Source of the DNA: Alistipes putredinis
Lineage (GTDB): Bacteria > Bacteroidota > Bacteroidia > Bacteroidales > Rikenellaceae
Assembly: GCA_022009915.1 (NCBI GenBank)
Contig: CP091730.1
Location: forward strand, 1,302,001-1,366,000
Direction of reading: 5' to 3'
Length of the DNA stretch: 64,000 nt
A program made the position numbers and the translations under genes. The notes below the pieces were generated by a model. It ran no database searches. It worked only from the letters and a program-made list of their open reading frames with translations, and was not told the DNA's origin. Below are positions 37,814 through 48,149 of the stretch, piece after piece (within the stretch, counting starts at the first letter, position 1; every line of letters starts with the position of its first letter).

Positions 37814-38408
37814 AACATACCGTCTGGCGATAATCGAACCGTCCGAGGTGGTGCGGCATGGGTTGGAGGCCGTACTCTCTTCGCACGGCGAGTTTCGGGT
37901 CGTGGCATCGGTGGACGATGCGGCGAGGTGCACGGAGCGCATGTCACTGCTCAGACCCGATGCGATACTGATGAATCCTTCGGTTGCCGAGCGCTGCGGC
38001 GGCAAGGGCGCGTCTCTGAAAAGTATGTTTCCGGAGTTCGCGGGCATTGCGATAGTCGCTTTCGTGTACGGACTGTTCAGCGAATACACGCTTCGCCAGT
38101 TCGACGGAGTGGCTTCGGTTTACGATTCGGGCGGCGCGATTGCATCGAAAATCCGCAAGGCGATGGAGAGCGCGGGAACGGTTTCGCAGAACGAGAGTTC
38201 CGAATTGTCGGAGCGCGAGCGCGAGATTCTGGTCTCCGTGGCTCAGGGTCTCACCAACAAGGAGATTGCCCAGCGGCATCACATCTCGATATACACCGTA
38301 ATCACGCACCGGAAGAACATTACGCGCAAGACCGGCATAAAGTCCGTAGCGGGTCTTACGGTTTATGCGCTGCTTAACAATCTGATAAATCAATCCGAAA
38401 TGCAGTAA
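37800..38408 (+). CDS. LuxR/NarL-type regulator with a degenerate receiver domain
   Basis: A 202-residue two-domain regulator. The receiver-like half (1-125) lacks key residues: the acidic pair is reduced to E13 (IIEPSEVV) and the phospho-acceptor position after PDAILM is N59 instead of Asp. The C-terminal LuxR helix-turn-helix (about 137-200) is well preserved: LSEREREILVSVAQGLTNKE then IAQRHHISIYTVITHRKNI. It therefore probably does not work by phosphorylation. Overlap with the hemerythrin-type gene suggests control through that protein or through metal/redox state (inference). Intact. Confidence 0.87.
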   Translation: MNADKTYRLAIIEPSEVVRHGLEAVLSSHGEFRVVASVDDAARCTERMSLLRPDAILMNPSVAERCGGKGASLKSMFPEFAGIAIVAFVYGLFSEYTLRQFDGVASVYDSGGAIASKIRKAMESAGTVSQNESSELSEREREILVSVAQGLTNKEIAQRHHISIYTVITHRKNITRKTGIKSVAGLTVYALLNNLINQSEMQ

Positions 38409-38413
38409 ATATT

Positions 38414-39318
38414 ATGGAACACAATCACGCACATCATCATGTGGATGCCGTCGCGCTTTCCCGCGCGTTCGTTATAGGCATCGTTCTCAATGTCTTATTC
38501 GTGATAATAGAGTTCGTTGCCGGAGTGGTGGTGGATTCGGTGGGTCTTATGTCCGATGCGGGGCATAATCTGAGCGACGTGGCGAGTCTCGCACTGGCCA
38601 TGGCGGCGCTCAAACTCTCGCAGCGGCACTCGACGCGCTGCTACACCTACGGATACAAGAAAAGCACCGTTCTCATTTCGCTCGTCAATGCCGTGATACT
38701 GCTCGTCGCCGTAGGATTCATTCTGGCCGAGAGTATCGACAAACTGCTCAATCCCCAGCCCGTGGAGGGCCTTACAGTGATTTGGGTCGCTTCGGCGGGT
38801 ATTGTGGTCAATGCCCTGACGGCCCTGCTTTTCATGAAAGACCGCAAGCACGACCTGAATGTCCGCGGTGCTTTCCTTCATATGGCCGCCGACGCATTGG
38901 TGTCGGTCGGTGTGGTGGTCTCCGGCGTCATAATAATGCTTACCGGCTGGTGGATTGTCGATTCGATTGTGGGAATCGCCATCGCCGTCGTGATTCTCGT
39001 CTCTACGTGGAGCCTGCTGAGCCAGAGCCTGCGCCTTTCGATGGACGGAGTGCCCGAGTCGGTGGATTACGACAAAGTGGTGGAGGCCATGAAAAAAACG
39101 ACAGCGAGGTGCGCGACGTCCACCATGTTCATATATGGGCCATAAGTACTACCGAAACCGCCATAACCGCGCATGTCGTCATAGACGATGCCGAGCATAT
39201 GGAGACGGTCAAGCAGCGTCTCAAACAGACGCTTCGCGGCGTGGGCATAGACCATGCGACACTCGAATTCGAGAATCCGTCCTCCGGATGCTGCGACAAG
39301 GGTATATGCGACGATTGA
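38414..39318 (+). CDS. CDF family zinc/divalent cation exporter, frame broken once
   Basis: Cation diffusion facilitator, about 301 residues. The His-rich N-terminus MEHNHAHHHVDA is followed by six transmembrane helices. The transport site is HxxxD in TM2 (SDAGHNLSD) and HxxxD in TM5 (LHMAADALVS). A cytosolic C-terminal ferredoxin-like domain includes VRDVHHVHIWAIS. A 39092-39098 (seven) breaks the frame. Five or eight A joins EAMKNDSEVRDVH. Six bases after the LuxR-type gene on the same strand, so possibly in the same transcript. Confidence 0.92.
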
Positions 39319-39339
39319 CGGATAGCCGTATTCAAAAAT

Positions 39340-39385
39340 TTCAGGGAGCTCGGAAAGGAATCATTCCTGTTCCGGGCTCCCTGAA
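39340..39385. terminator. Bidirectional terminator between the CDF and SGNH genes
   Basis: 16-bp arms (39340-39355/39370-39385) with one GU-type mismatch and a 14-base loop, A/T-rich on both flanks, in the gap between convergent genes. Confidence 0.8.
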
Positions 39386-39404
39386 TAATTAAAAGAAAGT
39401 CCGA

Positions 39405-40077
39405 TTATTTGAATTTTTTGAGCACGGGAGCAATAATGGCTTCCATGACTTCATATCCGGCTGCGGTCGGATGTACGCCGTCCTGAGTGTAGGCGGGGTT
39501 CAGAGCGCCGTCGTCCGTAACCATCGGCGTGTAGAAATCCACCCACGGCAGTTTTTTTCCTCTTTCGCGTACTTTTCGAGCATTTCGTTCAGCTCCTTAA
39601 TCGGCTGCACCGGGTCCACCTCTTTGCGCCATCCGTATTTTTTAACCGGCAACACGGAGCATAACACGGCCTTTATTTTGTTGGCTTGCGACAGCTCTAC
39701 CATCGAAACGATGTTCCGGAAGATATGTTCCACGGAAATAGGTCCGTTGTTGAGGGCTATGTCGTTGGTCCCTGCAAGAATGACTACGGCTTTTCGGGTG
39801 CAGGTCTATCACATCGTCGCGGAAACGGCATAGCATCTGCGAGGATACCTGCCCGCTGATTCCGCGTCCGGCATAGTTGTTGGCCGAGAAGAATTCTGGA
39901 TGTTTGGCCGCCCAGCCTTCGGTTATGGAGTTGCCCATGAAAACGACTGCGGGAGCCTTGGTCATGTCGGCATTCGCCTGTTCGTATCGCGAGCAGCCGG
40001 CCCAATCTTTCTTTTGCGCCTGACATGTGATTGCGACAGCCACGAGCAGCAAAAACGGTGTATATCGACTTTTTCAT
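39405..40077 (-). CDS. Exported SGNH/GDSL hydrolase, second copy, frame broken
   Basis: About 224 residues when repaired, with signal peptide MKKSIYTVLLLVAVAITCQA. The SGNH blocks are AVVFMGNSITEGW (Ser), NYAGRGISGQ (Gly), VVILAGTNDIALN (Asn) and DGVHPTAAGYEVM (Asp/His). Breaks: A 40051-40055 (one extra), T 39791-39794 (one extra) and T 39552-39558 (seven; five or eight read on to LPWVDFYTPMV). The family annotation in gut Bacteroidota is often sialate or xylan O-acetylesterase-like. Substrate undetermined. Stop at 39405 sits beside a bidirectional terminator. Confidence 0.87.
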
Positions 40078-40168
40078 TTGTGGAATGTTTTTTTCGGAAG
40101 ACAAATTTATGAAATTTATCTCCTATTAGCTAAATTTGACCTTCGAAAATAAATGCGTTTTTGCCATT

Positions 40169-40532
40169 ATGAAAAAGTTATTCTTCGCCATGTGCCTCGC
40201 CGTTTGCCCAGGTGCGTGCACGTCCGGTTCTGGTTCTTCGGAACCCCGAAAAAAATCCGTATCAATGTGGACATGAGCGTTTCGCCCGAAAACCGTGCGG
40301 CGCTGATGGACAACATGCTGCGTCTTGCCGAAGCCTCGCGCGGCGAGAATGGGTGCATCGGCTACGAGATTTACGAAAACAGCCGCGACTCCTCGCGCGT
40401 GCTCATCGTCGAGACATGGGAGAGCGCTGCCGCTCTCGAAGCACACCAGCAGACAGACCATTTCAAGAGCCGCGCCCCGAAAAAAACAAGGAATTGAGCT
40501 CTTCGTCAGACCTTCTCAAACTCGAATTCTGA
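40169..40532 (+). CDS. Lipoprotein with an antibiotic-biosynthesis-monooxygenase (ABM) domain, frame broken twice
   Basis: About 121 residues. The N-terminus MKKLFFAMCLAVCPGACTSG is a probable lipoprotein signal with Cys at 17. The mature part is a single ABM ferredoxin-like domain (RINVDMSVSPENRAALMDNM, GCIGYEIYENSRDSSRVLIV, ETWESAAALEAHQQTDHF), a fold found in quinol monooxygenases and heme-degrading enzymes. Breaks at A 40249-40255 and A 40480-40486. Function in the envelope is unknown. It stands alone before a bidirectional terminator. Confidence 0.78.
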
Positions 40533-40566
40533 CGGCGGGCGGCGGAAAGTTCGGCTTTATCCGAAT

Positions 40567-40609
40567 GCAAATCAGCCTTACTTTCTTGGAAAAAGTAAGG
40601 CTGATTTGC
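40567..40609. terminator. Bidirectional terminator between the ABM gene and guaA
   Basis: A perfect 18-bp stem (40567-40584/40592-40609) with a 7-base loop between convergent genes. Confidence 0.85.
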
Positions 40610-40616
40610 GTAATCG

Positions 40617-42141
40617 TTATTCCCATTCGATTGTGGCGGGCGGCTTCGAGGAGATGTCGTAGACTACTCGGTTGATGCCTCTCACCTTGTTTATTATTTC
40701 GTTGGATACCTTTGCCAGAAAATCGTAGGGCAGGTGCACCCAGTCGGCGGTCATTCCGTCCGTCGAGGTGACGGCCCTCAATGCCACGCAGCTTTCGTAG
40801 GTGCGTTCGTCGCCCATGACCCCGACGCTCTGTACGGGAAGCAGGATGACTCCGGCCTGCCAAACGCTGTCGTAGAGACCGGCCTCGCGCAGCGAGTCGA
40901 TGAATATCTTGTCCGCCTCCTGCAAAATGGCCACCTTTTCGGCCGTTACTTCGCCCAGTATCCTGATGCTCAGACCCGGTCCCGGGAACGGGTGGCGTCC
41001 CAGCAGCGTCTGGCTCAACCCGAGCTGACGTCCCACGCGGCGCACTTCGTCCTTGAACAGCAGACGGAGAGGTTCGACTATTTTAAGGTTCATCTTTTCC
41101 GGCAGGCCGCCTACGTTGTGGTGCGACTTGATTGTCGCCGACGGACCTTTTACAGACGAGGACTCTATCACGTCCGGATATATGGTTCCCTGTGCGAGCC
41201 ACTTTATGTCGGAGAGTTTCTGCGCCTGTTCGTCGAAAACCTCGATGAAGTCGCGGCCCACTATTTTTACGTTTGGCTTCGGGATCGGTGACGCCTTTCA
41301 GGTCGCCGAGGAACTTGTCGCCGGCCTTTACGCCTATGACGTTCAGTCCCATGTCGCGGTACGAGGCGAGCACGTCTTCGAATTCGTTTTTGCGAAGCAG
41401 CCCCATATCGACGAAAATGCAGGTGAGCCTATCGCCTATGGCTTTGTGCAGCAGCACCGCTGCGACCGATGAATCCACACCGCCCGAAAGTCCCAGCACT
41501 ACTTTGTCGTCGCCTATGGTTTTGCGCAGGCTGCCGACCGTCGATTCGATGAACGAATCGGGCGTCCAGTCCTGACGGCATCCGCAGATGCCGGCTGCGA
41601 AATTGCGCAGAATCGTCACGCCTTCGGTCGAGTGGTATACTTCGGGATGAAACTGTATGCCCCATGTCTTCTCGCCCTCAATCTGGAAAGCCGCAACCTC
41701 CACGTCCTGAGTGCTGGCGATTATCTTGCAGCCGTCCGGACGGCGCGTAATGGTGTCTCCGTGCGACATCCACACCTGCGTGAGCGGCGATACGCCTTTG
41801 AGCAGCGGATTTTCGGCATCCTTTACCGACAGCATGGCGCGGCCGTATTCGCGTTTCTCGGACGGGGCTACCGAACCGCCGAAGTGCTGGGCAAGATATT
41901 GGGCGCCGTAGCAAACTCCCAGCAGAGGCATTTTGCCCTTGATGTCGGAGAGGTCTATCTGCGGGGCGTCGGCGCTTCGTACCGAAGAGGGGCTTCCCGA
42001 GAGAATTACGCCGCTGTATTCCGACAAATCGGGTACTTTGTCGAACGGATGTATCTCGCAATAGATGTTTATCTCGCGCACTCTGCGTGCGATGAGCTGC
42101 GTGTACTGCGAGCCGAAATCCAGTATCAGTATCTTCTGCAT
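40617..42141 (-). CDS. guaA: GMP synthase (glutamine-hydrolysing), frame broken once
   Basis: Converts XMP to GMP using glutamine. About 508 residues. The class I amidotransferase domain contains LLGVCYGAQYLAQHFGG (Cys nucleophile) and WGIQFHPEVYHS. The ATP-pyrophosphatase P-loop is GLSGGVDSSVAA. The C-terminal dimerisation part ends KPPATIEWE. T 41264-41268 has one base too many. Repair joins DPEAKRKIVGRDFIEVF. It lies 27 bases downstream of pheT and is probably co-transcribed with it. Confidence 0.95.
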
Positions 42142-42168
42142 GTCTGTTTTTATGGGTCTTGTTTTGTG

Positions 42169-44640
42169 TTATCTTATTTGGGCGCCGGCCTGTTTCTCGA
42201 ACTGCGAAATGAGGTTGTTCATCACGCGGTCTATTACCGTGTCGGTGAGCGTTTGCGTTTTGTCTTCGAGAATGAAGCTCAGAGCATACGACTTTTTGCC
42301 TGCGGGCAGCTTTTCGCCTTCGTATACGTCGAACAGCGAGACGTTTACGAGAAGTTTGCGTTCGGTGGCGAAAGCTATGCGGCGGAGCGTCTCGAAAGTG
42401 ACAGATTTGTCCACCAGCAGTGCAAGGTCGCGTTTGACTTCCGGATATTTGGAAAGCTCCTGCGCCGATACCTTGTTCTTGCGGGTGGCTTTGAGCAAGG
42501 CGTCGAAATTCATCTCCATGAAGTACACCGGTGCCTTGATGTCCAGCATGGCGGTTATCTTGCGGGCCACCACACCCATCTGCATGAATTCCTTGCCGCC
42601 GATTTCCAAACTCAGGGCCTCGTCGAACAAATCCGAAGAGCAGGCCGAGGTTTTCAGCGAGTATATGTCCACTCCCATGCGGTGCAGAATTTTTTCGACT
42701 GCGGCGCGAAGCGTGAAGAACGAACTGCCTGCGGCTTTGCCCTGCCAAGATTGCGGGGTGTCCGTACCGGTGACGGTAACGGCCAGACGGTATGTTTCCG
42801 TGTATGGCGCGAGCGGTTTTTCGGCCTGCTCCGCCGTGCGCGTAGCGTCGTACCGGTAGCAGTTGCCGAACTCGTAGAGTTTCAGGTCCGGATTGCGGCG
42901 GTTCGTGTTCAGGGCTACGGTTTCGAGTGCTCCGAACAGCAGCGTCTGACGCATTACGTTCAAGTCGGTGCTGAGCGGGTTGAGGATTTTTACGCAGTTT
43001 TCCGCCTTGTAGCTTTCCAGAGGCTGATAATAAGCGGCTTTCGAGAGCGAGTTGTTCATAATCTCGGTGTAGCCGATTGACGAAAGCATGTCGGAGACGG
43101 TATTCACAATCTTCTCCTTGTCCGGTTTGGGAGCGTAGGAGAGGGTGGAATGCACGCTCTGCGGAATCTCGATATTGTTGTAGCCGTAAATTCGAAGTAT
43201 GTCTTCTATGAGGTCCGCTTCTCTGGTGACGTCTACGCGGTATGCCGGCACTTCGACGTGCAGCGTGTCGCCTTCGCGCGAAAGAATCTTCACGTCCAGC
43301 GCAGCTATGATGCCGAGCAGCGTATCTTCGGGAATATCCTTGCCGATGAGCATGCAGGTCCTTCGCAGCGATATGTCGAACCGTGCGGGTTCTATTTTCT
43401 CGGGATATATGTCGGTTATCTCGGACGAAATCTTGCCTCCGGCTATCTCCTTGAACAGCAGCGCGGCGCGTTTGAGCGCATAGACGGTCATGTCGGGGTC
43501 TATGCCACGTTCGAAACGGAACGAGGCGTCGGTGTTCAGGCCGTGCCTTTTGGCGGTCTTGCGCACACGTACCGGATTGAAGTACGCGCTTTCGAGAAAT
43601 ATGTTCGTCGTGGTGTCGCTGATGCCGCTCTTCTGCCCTCCGAATACGCCTGCGATGCACATCGGCTCGCTTTGCGAACAAATCATCAGGTCTTCGGCCG
43701 AAAGGGTGCGTTTCACACCGTCCAGCGTCTCGAACTCCGTGCCTTCGGGACATGTGCGGACTATCACCTTGCCGCCTTCGATTTTTGTCTGCGTCGAATG
43801 CGTGCAGGGGCTGGCCAAAGCTCGTGGAGCACGAAGTTGGTTATGTCCACAAGATTGTTGTGCGGATTCAGGCCTATTGCTCTGAGCGAGTTCTGCATCC
43901 ATTCCGGCGATGGGCCTATCTTGGCACCCGTTATCGTGATTCCGGCATATCTGGGAGCGCCGCTGTGGTCCACGACCTCGATTTCGGTTTTCCGGTCATG
44001 ATTGTCCACTGCGAATTCCTCGACCGACGGCAGCGTCAGTGCGGCGCTCTGGCCGTGCGCTTCGAGGTATGCGGCAGGTCTCTTGCCACGCCGTAGTGCG
44101 ACATGGCGTCGGCACGGTTGGGCGTAAGTCCTATTTCTATCAGGTAGTCTTCCTGTATGCCTAAATATTCTTTGGCGGGGGTACCGACCTGCGCCTGCTC
44201 GGGAAGCACCATTATTCCGTCGTGCGAGGAGCCGATTCCGAGTTCGTCTTCTGCGCAGAGCATGCCGAATGATTCGACGCCGCGGATTTTGCTCTTCTTG
44301 ATTTTTGAATCCCTCTTTGGCGGGGTCCGGATAGAGAACCGCGCCTATCGTCGCGCAAAGGACTTTCTGTCCGGCGGCGACGTTCGGTGCTCCGCATACG
44401 ATTTGCAACGGTTCCGCATCTCCTATGTCCACGGTGGTCAGATGCAGGTGGTCGGAATCGGGGTGGTCGGTGCAGGTCAGAACCTTTCCGACGACTACTC
44501 CCGCAAGGCCTCCCTTTACGGTTTCTATTTTTCTCCAATCCTTCTACTTCGAGTCCGATGGATGTGAGAATGTCGGCCGTTTGCTCGGCGGAGAGCGTTG
44601 TCGAAACGTATTTTTTCAGCCAGTTGAAAGATATATTCAT
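42169..44640 (-). CDS. pheT: Phenylalanine--tRNA ligase beta subunit, frame broken at least five times
   Basis: Beta chain of the alpha2beta2 PheRS, about 823 residues. The N-terminal tRNA-binding OB fold has GAPNVAAGQKVLCATIGA. Then come B3/B4 editing-domain segments (PRYAGITITGAKIGPSPEWM), the B5 domain (AYRVDVTREADLIEDILRIYG) and the C-terminal anticodon-binding domain (YPEVKRDLALLVDKSVTFE). Breaks occur near 44528-44532, 44312-44316, 44070 (base missing), 43817-43819 and 43783-43787. Repair gives HELGQPLHAFDADKIEGGKV among others. Every family domain is present in order. pheS is not in the window. First gene of a pheT-guaA unit. Confidence 0.94.
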
Positions 44641-44674
44641 AGACGTAAGCGGAAATAAGTGTGTAAAATCAGCC

Positions 44675-44682
44675 CAAAGGTA
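44675..44682 (-). promoter_or_regulatory. -7 box TACCTTTG of pheT
   Basis: The minus strand reads TACCTTTG 35 bases before the pheT start. Confidence 0.6.
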
Positions 44683-44760
44683 GTCATTTTTTTACTTATT
44701 TGTTTGCCGCGGTATAAAATTTGGAATCTCGGACAGGAACAATCTTCCTTTCGAACGACA

Positions 44761-45399
44761 ATGAATACCATATTATTAATGTTAAATTTAGTGCTTATGA
44801 CCACAGCAACCCAGCAGAAGACGGCTTTCGCACTTCCCGTCCTGCCCTACGAACTCTCGGCTCTCGAACCGCAAATCAGCGAACAGACCATGCGCTACCA
44901 CTATGGCAAACACCACAAGGCCTATATCGACAAACTCAACGAATTGATTCGCGATACGCAGTTCGAGAACTATACGCTCGAAGACATCATCCTGCGCTCC
45001 GACGGACCGATTTTCAACAATGCGTCCCAAGCATGGAATCATACTTTCTATTTCATGGCTCTTTCTCCCAATCCGAAAAGCGTTCCTACCGGACAGCTCG
45101 GCGAGGCGATAAACCGCGATTTCGGCTCTTTCGACGAGATGAAGGCTCGCATGGAGAAAGCCGCCGGCTCGCTTTTCGGTTCGGGCTGGGTGTGGCTCGC
45201 AGCCGACAAACGCGGCCGATTGAGCATCGTCTCCGAAAACAATGCAGGCAATCCCATGACGCACGGCCTCAAACCGCTGCTTGCGCTCGACGTTTGGGAA
45301 CACGCCTATTATATCGACTATCGTAACGCACGTGTGGACTCGGTGAAGGCACTGTGGGACAGAGTGGACTGGCGCGTGGTCGAGGAGCGCTATCGGTAA
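44761..45399 (+). CDS. Superoxide dismutase (Fe/Mn), possibly exported
   Basis: Dismutates superoxide; 212 residues from the chosen start. The metal ligands of the Fe/Mn family are visible: His in RYHYGKHH (H47), His in AWNHTFYF, and Asp/His in LDVWEHAYY. The sequence between start and first helix is unusual. A hydrophobic stretch ILLMLNLVLMTTA is followed by AFA before LPVLPYELSALEP, which reads as a signal peptide lacking a basic n-region. If translation begins instead at the ATG 44797 the enzyme is cytosolic. Single-gene unit with its own terminator. Frame intact. Confidence 0.92.
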   Translation: MNTILLMLNLVLMTTATQQKTAFALPVLPYELSALEPQISEQTMRYHYGKHHKAYIDKLNELIRDTQFENYTLEDIILRSDGPIFNNASQAWNHTFYFMALSPNPKSVPTGQLGEAINRDFGSFDEMKARMEKAAGSLFGSGWVWLAADKRGRLSIVSENNAGNPMTHGLKPLLALDVWEHAYYIDYRNARVDSVKALWDRVDWRVVEERYR

Positions 45400-45431
45400 T
45401 TTCTTCCCCGCAGAAAAAGTATTAGTCCCCC

Positions 45432-45466
45432 AAAAACGGCCGCAAGACAAAAATGCGGCCGTTTTT
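45432..45466 (+). terminator. Terminator of the superoxide dismutase gene
   Basis: 13-bp perfect arms (45432-45444/45454-45466) with a 9-base loop and a run of six T. Confidence 0.85.
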
Positions 45467-45529
45467 TATTTTCTACCGCGCACCGCCAAAAAGGCGACAT
45501 ACGCTTTCGATTTCGTCGAATATAATTCT

Positions 45530-45618
45530 TATATTTGGCTTGCGCCCGATATATTCCGGTTCGGCATAAAAAATAAACGCTGTTTATTTTCTTCTGCACT
45601 CACCTTTTCATATATTTG
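45530..45618 (+). promoter_or_regulatory. Two candidate -7 boxes for uvrB
   Basis: TATATTTG occurs at 45530-45537 and again at 45611-45618. The second is only 4 bases from the uvrB ATG and would give a leaderless transcript, so the first is more likely. Confidence 0.4.
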
Positions 45619-45622
45619 CTGT

Positions 45623-47639
45623 ATGGATTTCAAATTAGTTTCCGAGTTCAAGCCGACGGGCGACCAGCCCGAGGCGATAGATGCGCTGGAAAAGTCGATA
45701 CGTTCGGGCAGCCGCCATAATACGCTTATGGGAATAACCGGCTCGGGCAAGACATTTACCGTGGCCAATGTGGTGGAGCGGCTGAACCGTCCCACCCTGG
45801 TGCTGAGCCATAACAAGACTCTCGCTGCTCAGCTTTACAGCGAATTCAAGAGTTTCTTTCCGGAGAATTGCGTGGAGTATTACGTCTCGTATTACGATTA
45901 TTACCAGCCCGAGGCTTATCTGCCCGCTTCGGATACTTATATAGAGAAGGATCTGGCGATAAACGATGAAATCGACAAGATGAGGCTGCATGCTACCGCA
46001 TCGCTCATGTCGGGCCGTCGTGACGTACTGGTGGTGGCCAGCGTGTCGTGCATATACGGCATCGGCAATCCGGAGGATTTCCATAAATGCTCCATAAACA
46101 TTGAGGTGGGGCAGGTTCGCAGCCAGAGAAAACTGCTGTACGACCTTGTGGACATACTCTATACCCGAACGGAACAGGAGTTGCAGCCGGCGACGTTCCG
46201 CGTGAACGGCGATGCGGTGGATGTGATGCTCGCATACGGCATGACATGCTACCGCATAATGTTTTTCGACGACGAGATAGAGCAGATTGCTCTTATAGAA
46301 CCGTCTACCGGCCAGAAAATAGAAACGGTGGACAGCATACGCATTTCGCCGGCCAATCTTTTCATAGCGACCAAGGAGCGCACGGCCGAAGCCATCCGGA
46401 ACATCCAGCTGGATTTGGGCCGCCGCATACAATATTTCGAATCGGAAGGGCGCCTTACCGAGGCGCAGAGGCTCAAACAGAGAGTGGAGTACGACCTCGA
46501 AATGATAAAGGAAATGGGGTACTGTCCGGGCATAGAGAACTATTCGAGATATTTCGACGGACGCAAGGAGGGGCAGCGGCCGTTCTGTCTGCTGGATTAT
46601 TTTCCGGAGGACTACCTCATGGTTATCGACGAGAGCCACGTGACGCTGCCGCAGGTGCACGCCATATACGGAGGCGACCGCGCCCGCAAGGTCAATCTGG
46701 TCGATTACGGATTCCGTCTTCCGGCCGCAACGGACAACCGCCCGCTGAAATTCGACGAGTTCGAAAGATCTTATGGGAACGGCGATATACGTCAGCGCGA
46801 CGCCGGCGGACTACGAATTGATAAAGAGCGAAGGCGTGGTGGTGGAGCAGGTGATACGCCCCACCGGAGTGGTGGATCCGCCGATTAAGGTGAAGATAAC
46901 CGACGACCAGATAGACGACCTTATAGAGGAGATAAGCCTGCGTGCCGAACGCGACGAAAAGGTGCTCGTAACGACCCTGACCAAACGTATGGCCGAGGAG
47001 CTTTCCAAATATTTCGACCGCATAGGCATCCGCAACCGGTACATACACTCCGACGTGGATACGTTGGAGCGCGTCCAGATACTCGAAGACTTGCGTGCGG
47101 GAATGTTCGACGTGCTCATAGGCGTGAACCTGCTGCGCGAGGGGCTGGATTTGCCGGAGGTGTCGCTGGCCGTGGTCATGGACGCCGACAAGGAGGGGTT
47201 TCTCAGAAACAAACGTTCGCTGGTGCAGATTGCCGGACGCGCGGCAAGACATGCGGGCGGAAACGTGATTTTTTATGCGGAGAAGCGCACCGACGCCATG
47301 CGCGAGACGATTGCCGAGAGCAACCGCCGCCGTGAAAAACAGATTCGGTTCAACATGGAGAATCATATCGTGCCGCGTCGGGCGACCAAGTCCGGTCACA
47401 TGGCGCTGGCCTCCCAAAGCAGGGATGCCGGTACGGCGTATGACTTTTCGGCTCGCAGGACGGACATGGCTGCGGATATAACGGCGAATTACGACGCCGG
47501 CGATTTGGATGAGAAGATAGAGAAGATGCGGCTTCTGATGGAGGCCGCCGCCAAGAAACTCGATTTCATGCAGGCTGCCAAATACCGCGACTCGATGTAT
47601 GCGTTGCAGCAGCAGAGAGACGAATCGCAAAAACACTGA
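45623..47639 (+). CDS. uvrB: UvrABC system protein B, frame broken once
   Basis: Damage-verifying helicase of nucleotide excision repair, about 671 residues. Walker A GITGSGKT (37-44), beta-hairpin region YYVSYYDYYQPEAYLP that clamps DNA, helicase motif IDESHVTLPQ, motif VI region QIAGRAARH, and a C-terminal UVR domain (LMEAAAKKLDFMQAAKYRD) that binds UvrC. AAA 46764-46766 has one A too many. Repair reads DEFEDLMGTAIYVSATPADYE. A small GtrA-like gene follows 7 bases later. Confidence 0.96.
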
Positions 47640-47646
47640 CAGACCC

Positions 47647-48149
47647 ATGAGCAGTCCTATTGCCAAGATATTTACGAGAACGATAGACAGCCTCTACCTG
47701 CCTGTTTTCAGACGGGTGCTCCCGTTGCAGGTGTTCCGCTATGCGGTGTGCGGCGGGATGAACCTGTTGTGGAACGCCGTGATGTACTACGCGATATATC
47801 ATTACGCGCTGTTCGAGAACAATCTCGATTTGGGAATCGTCGTGGTGTCGCCTCATGTGGCTGCCATGTGCATCGTTTTTTTCCGATAACGTTTTTTTCA
47901 ACGGGTTTTGGCTCAATCGCAATGTCGCGTTCAATCGTTCGGCCCTGCGCAGCCGCGTTTCCCAGCTTTTCCGCTATGCTGTTTCCGTCGCGGGGTCGCT
48001 GCTGCTCAATTACCTGCTGATAAAACTCTTCGTCGAAGTATGCCGCATATACGCCACGCCGTCGATGCTTCTCACATCGGCCGTGTGCACGGTTTACGAG
48101 CTTTCTTATGTCCAAATACTTTACGTTCAGGGAGCGGGTCGGCGATTGA
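47647..48149 (+). CDS. GtrA-like membrane protein, frame broken three times
   Basis: About 167 residues with four predicted transmembrane helices, of the GtrA family. These proteins are thought to help move lipid-linked sugars across the inner membrane or accompany glycan synthesis. Opens MSSPIAKIFTRTIDSLYLPV, then FRYAVCGGMNLLWNAVMYY. Seven-T runs at 47876-47882 and 47892-47898 break the frame (repair IVFPITFFNGFWLNRNV). A third break near 48100 restores the family ending FLMSKYFTFRERVGD. It follows uvrB and overlaps the convergent SPOR gene by about 23 bases. Confidence 0.82.
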
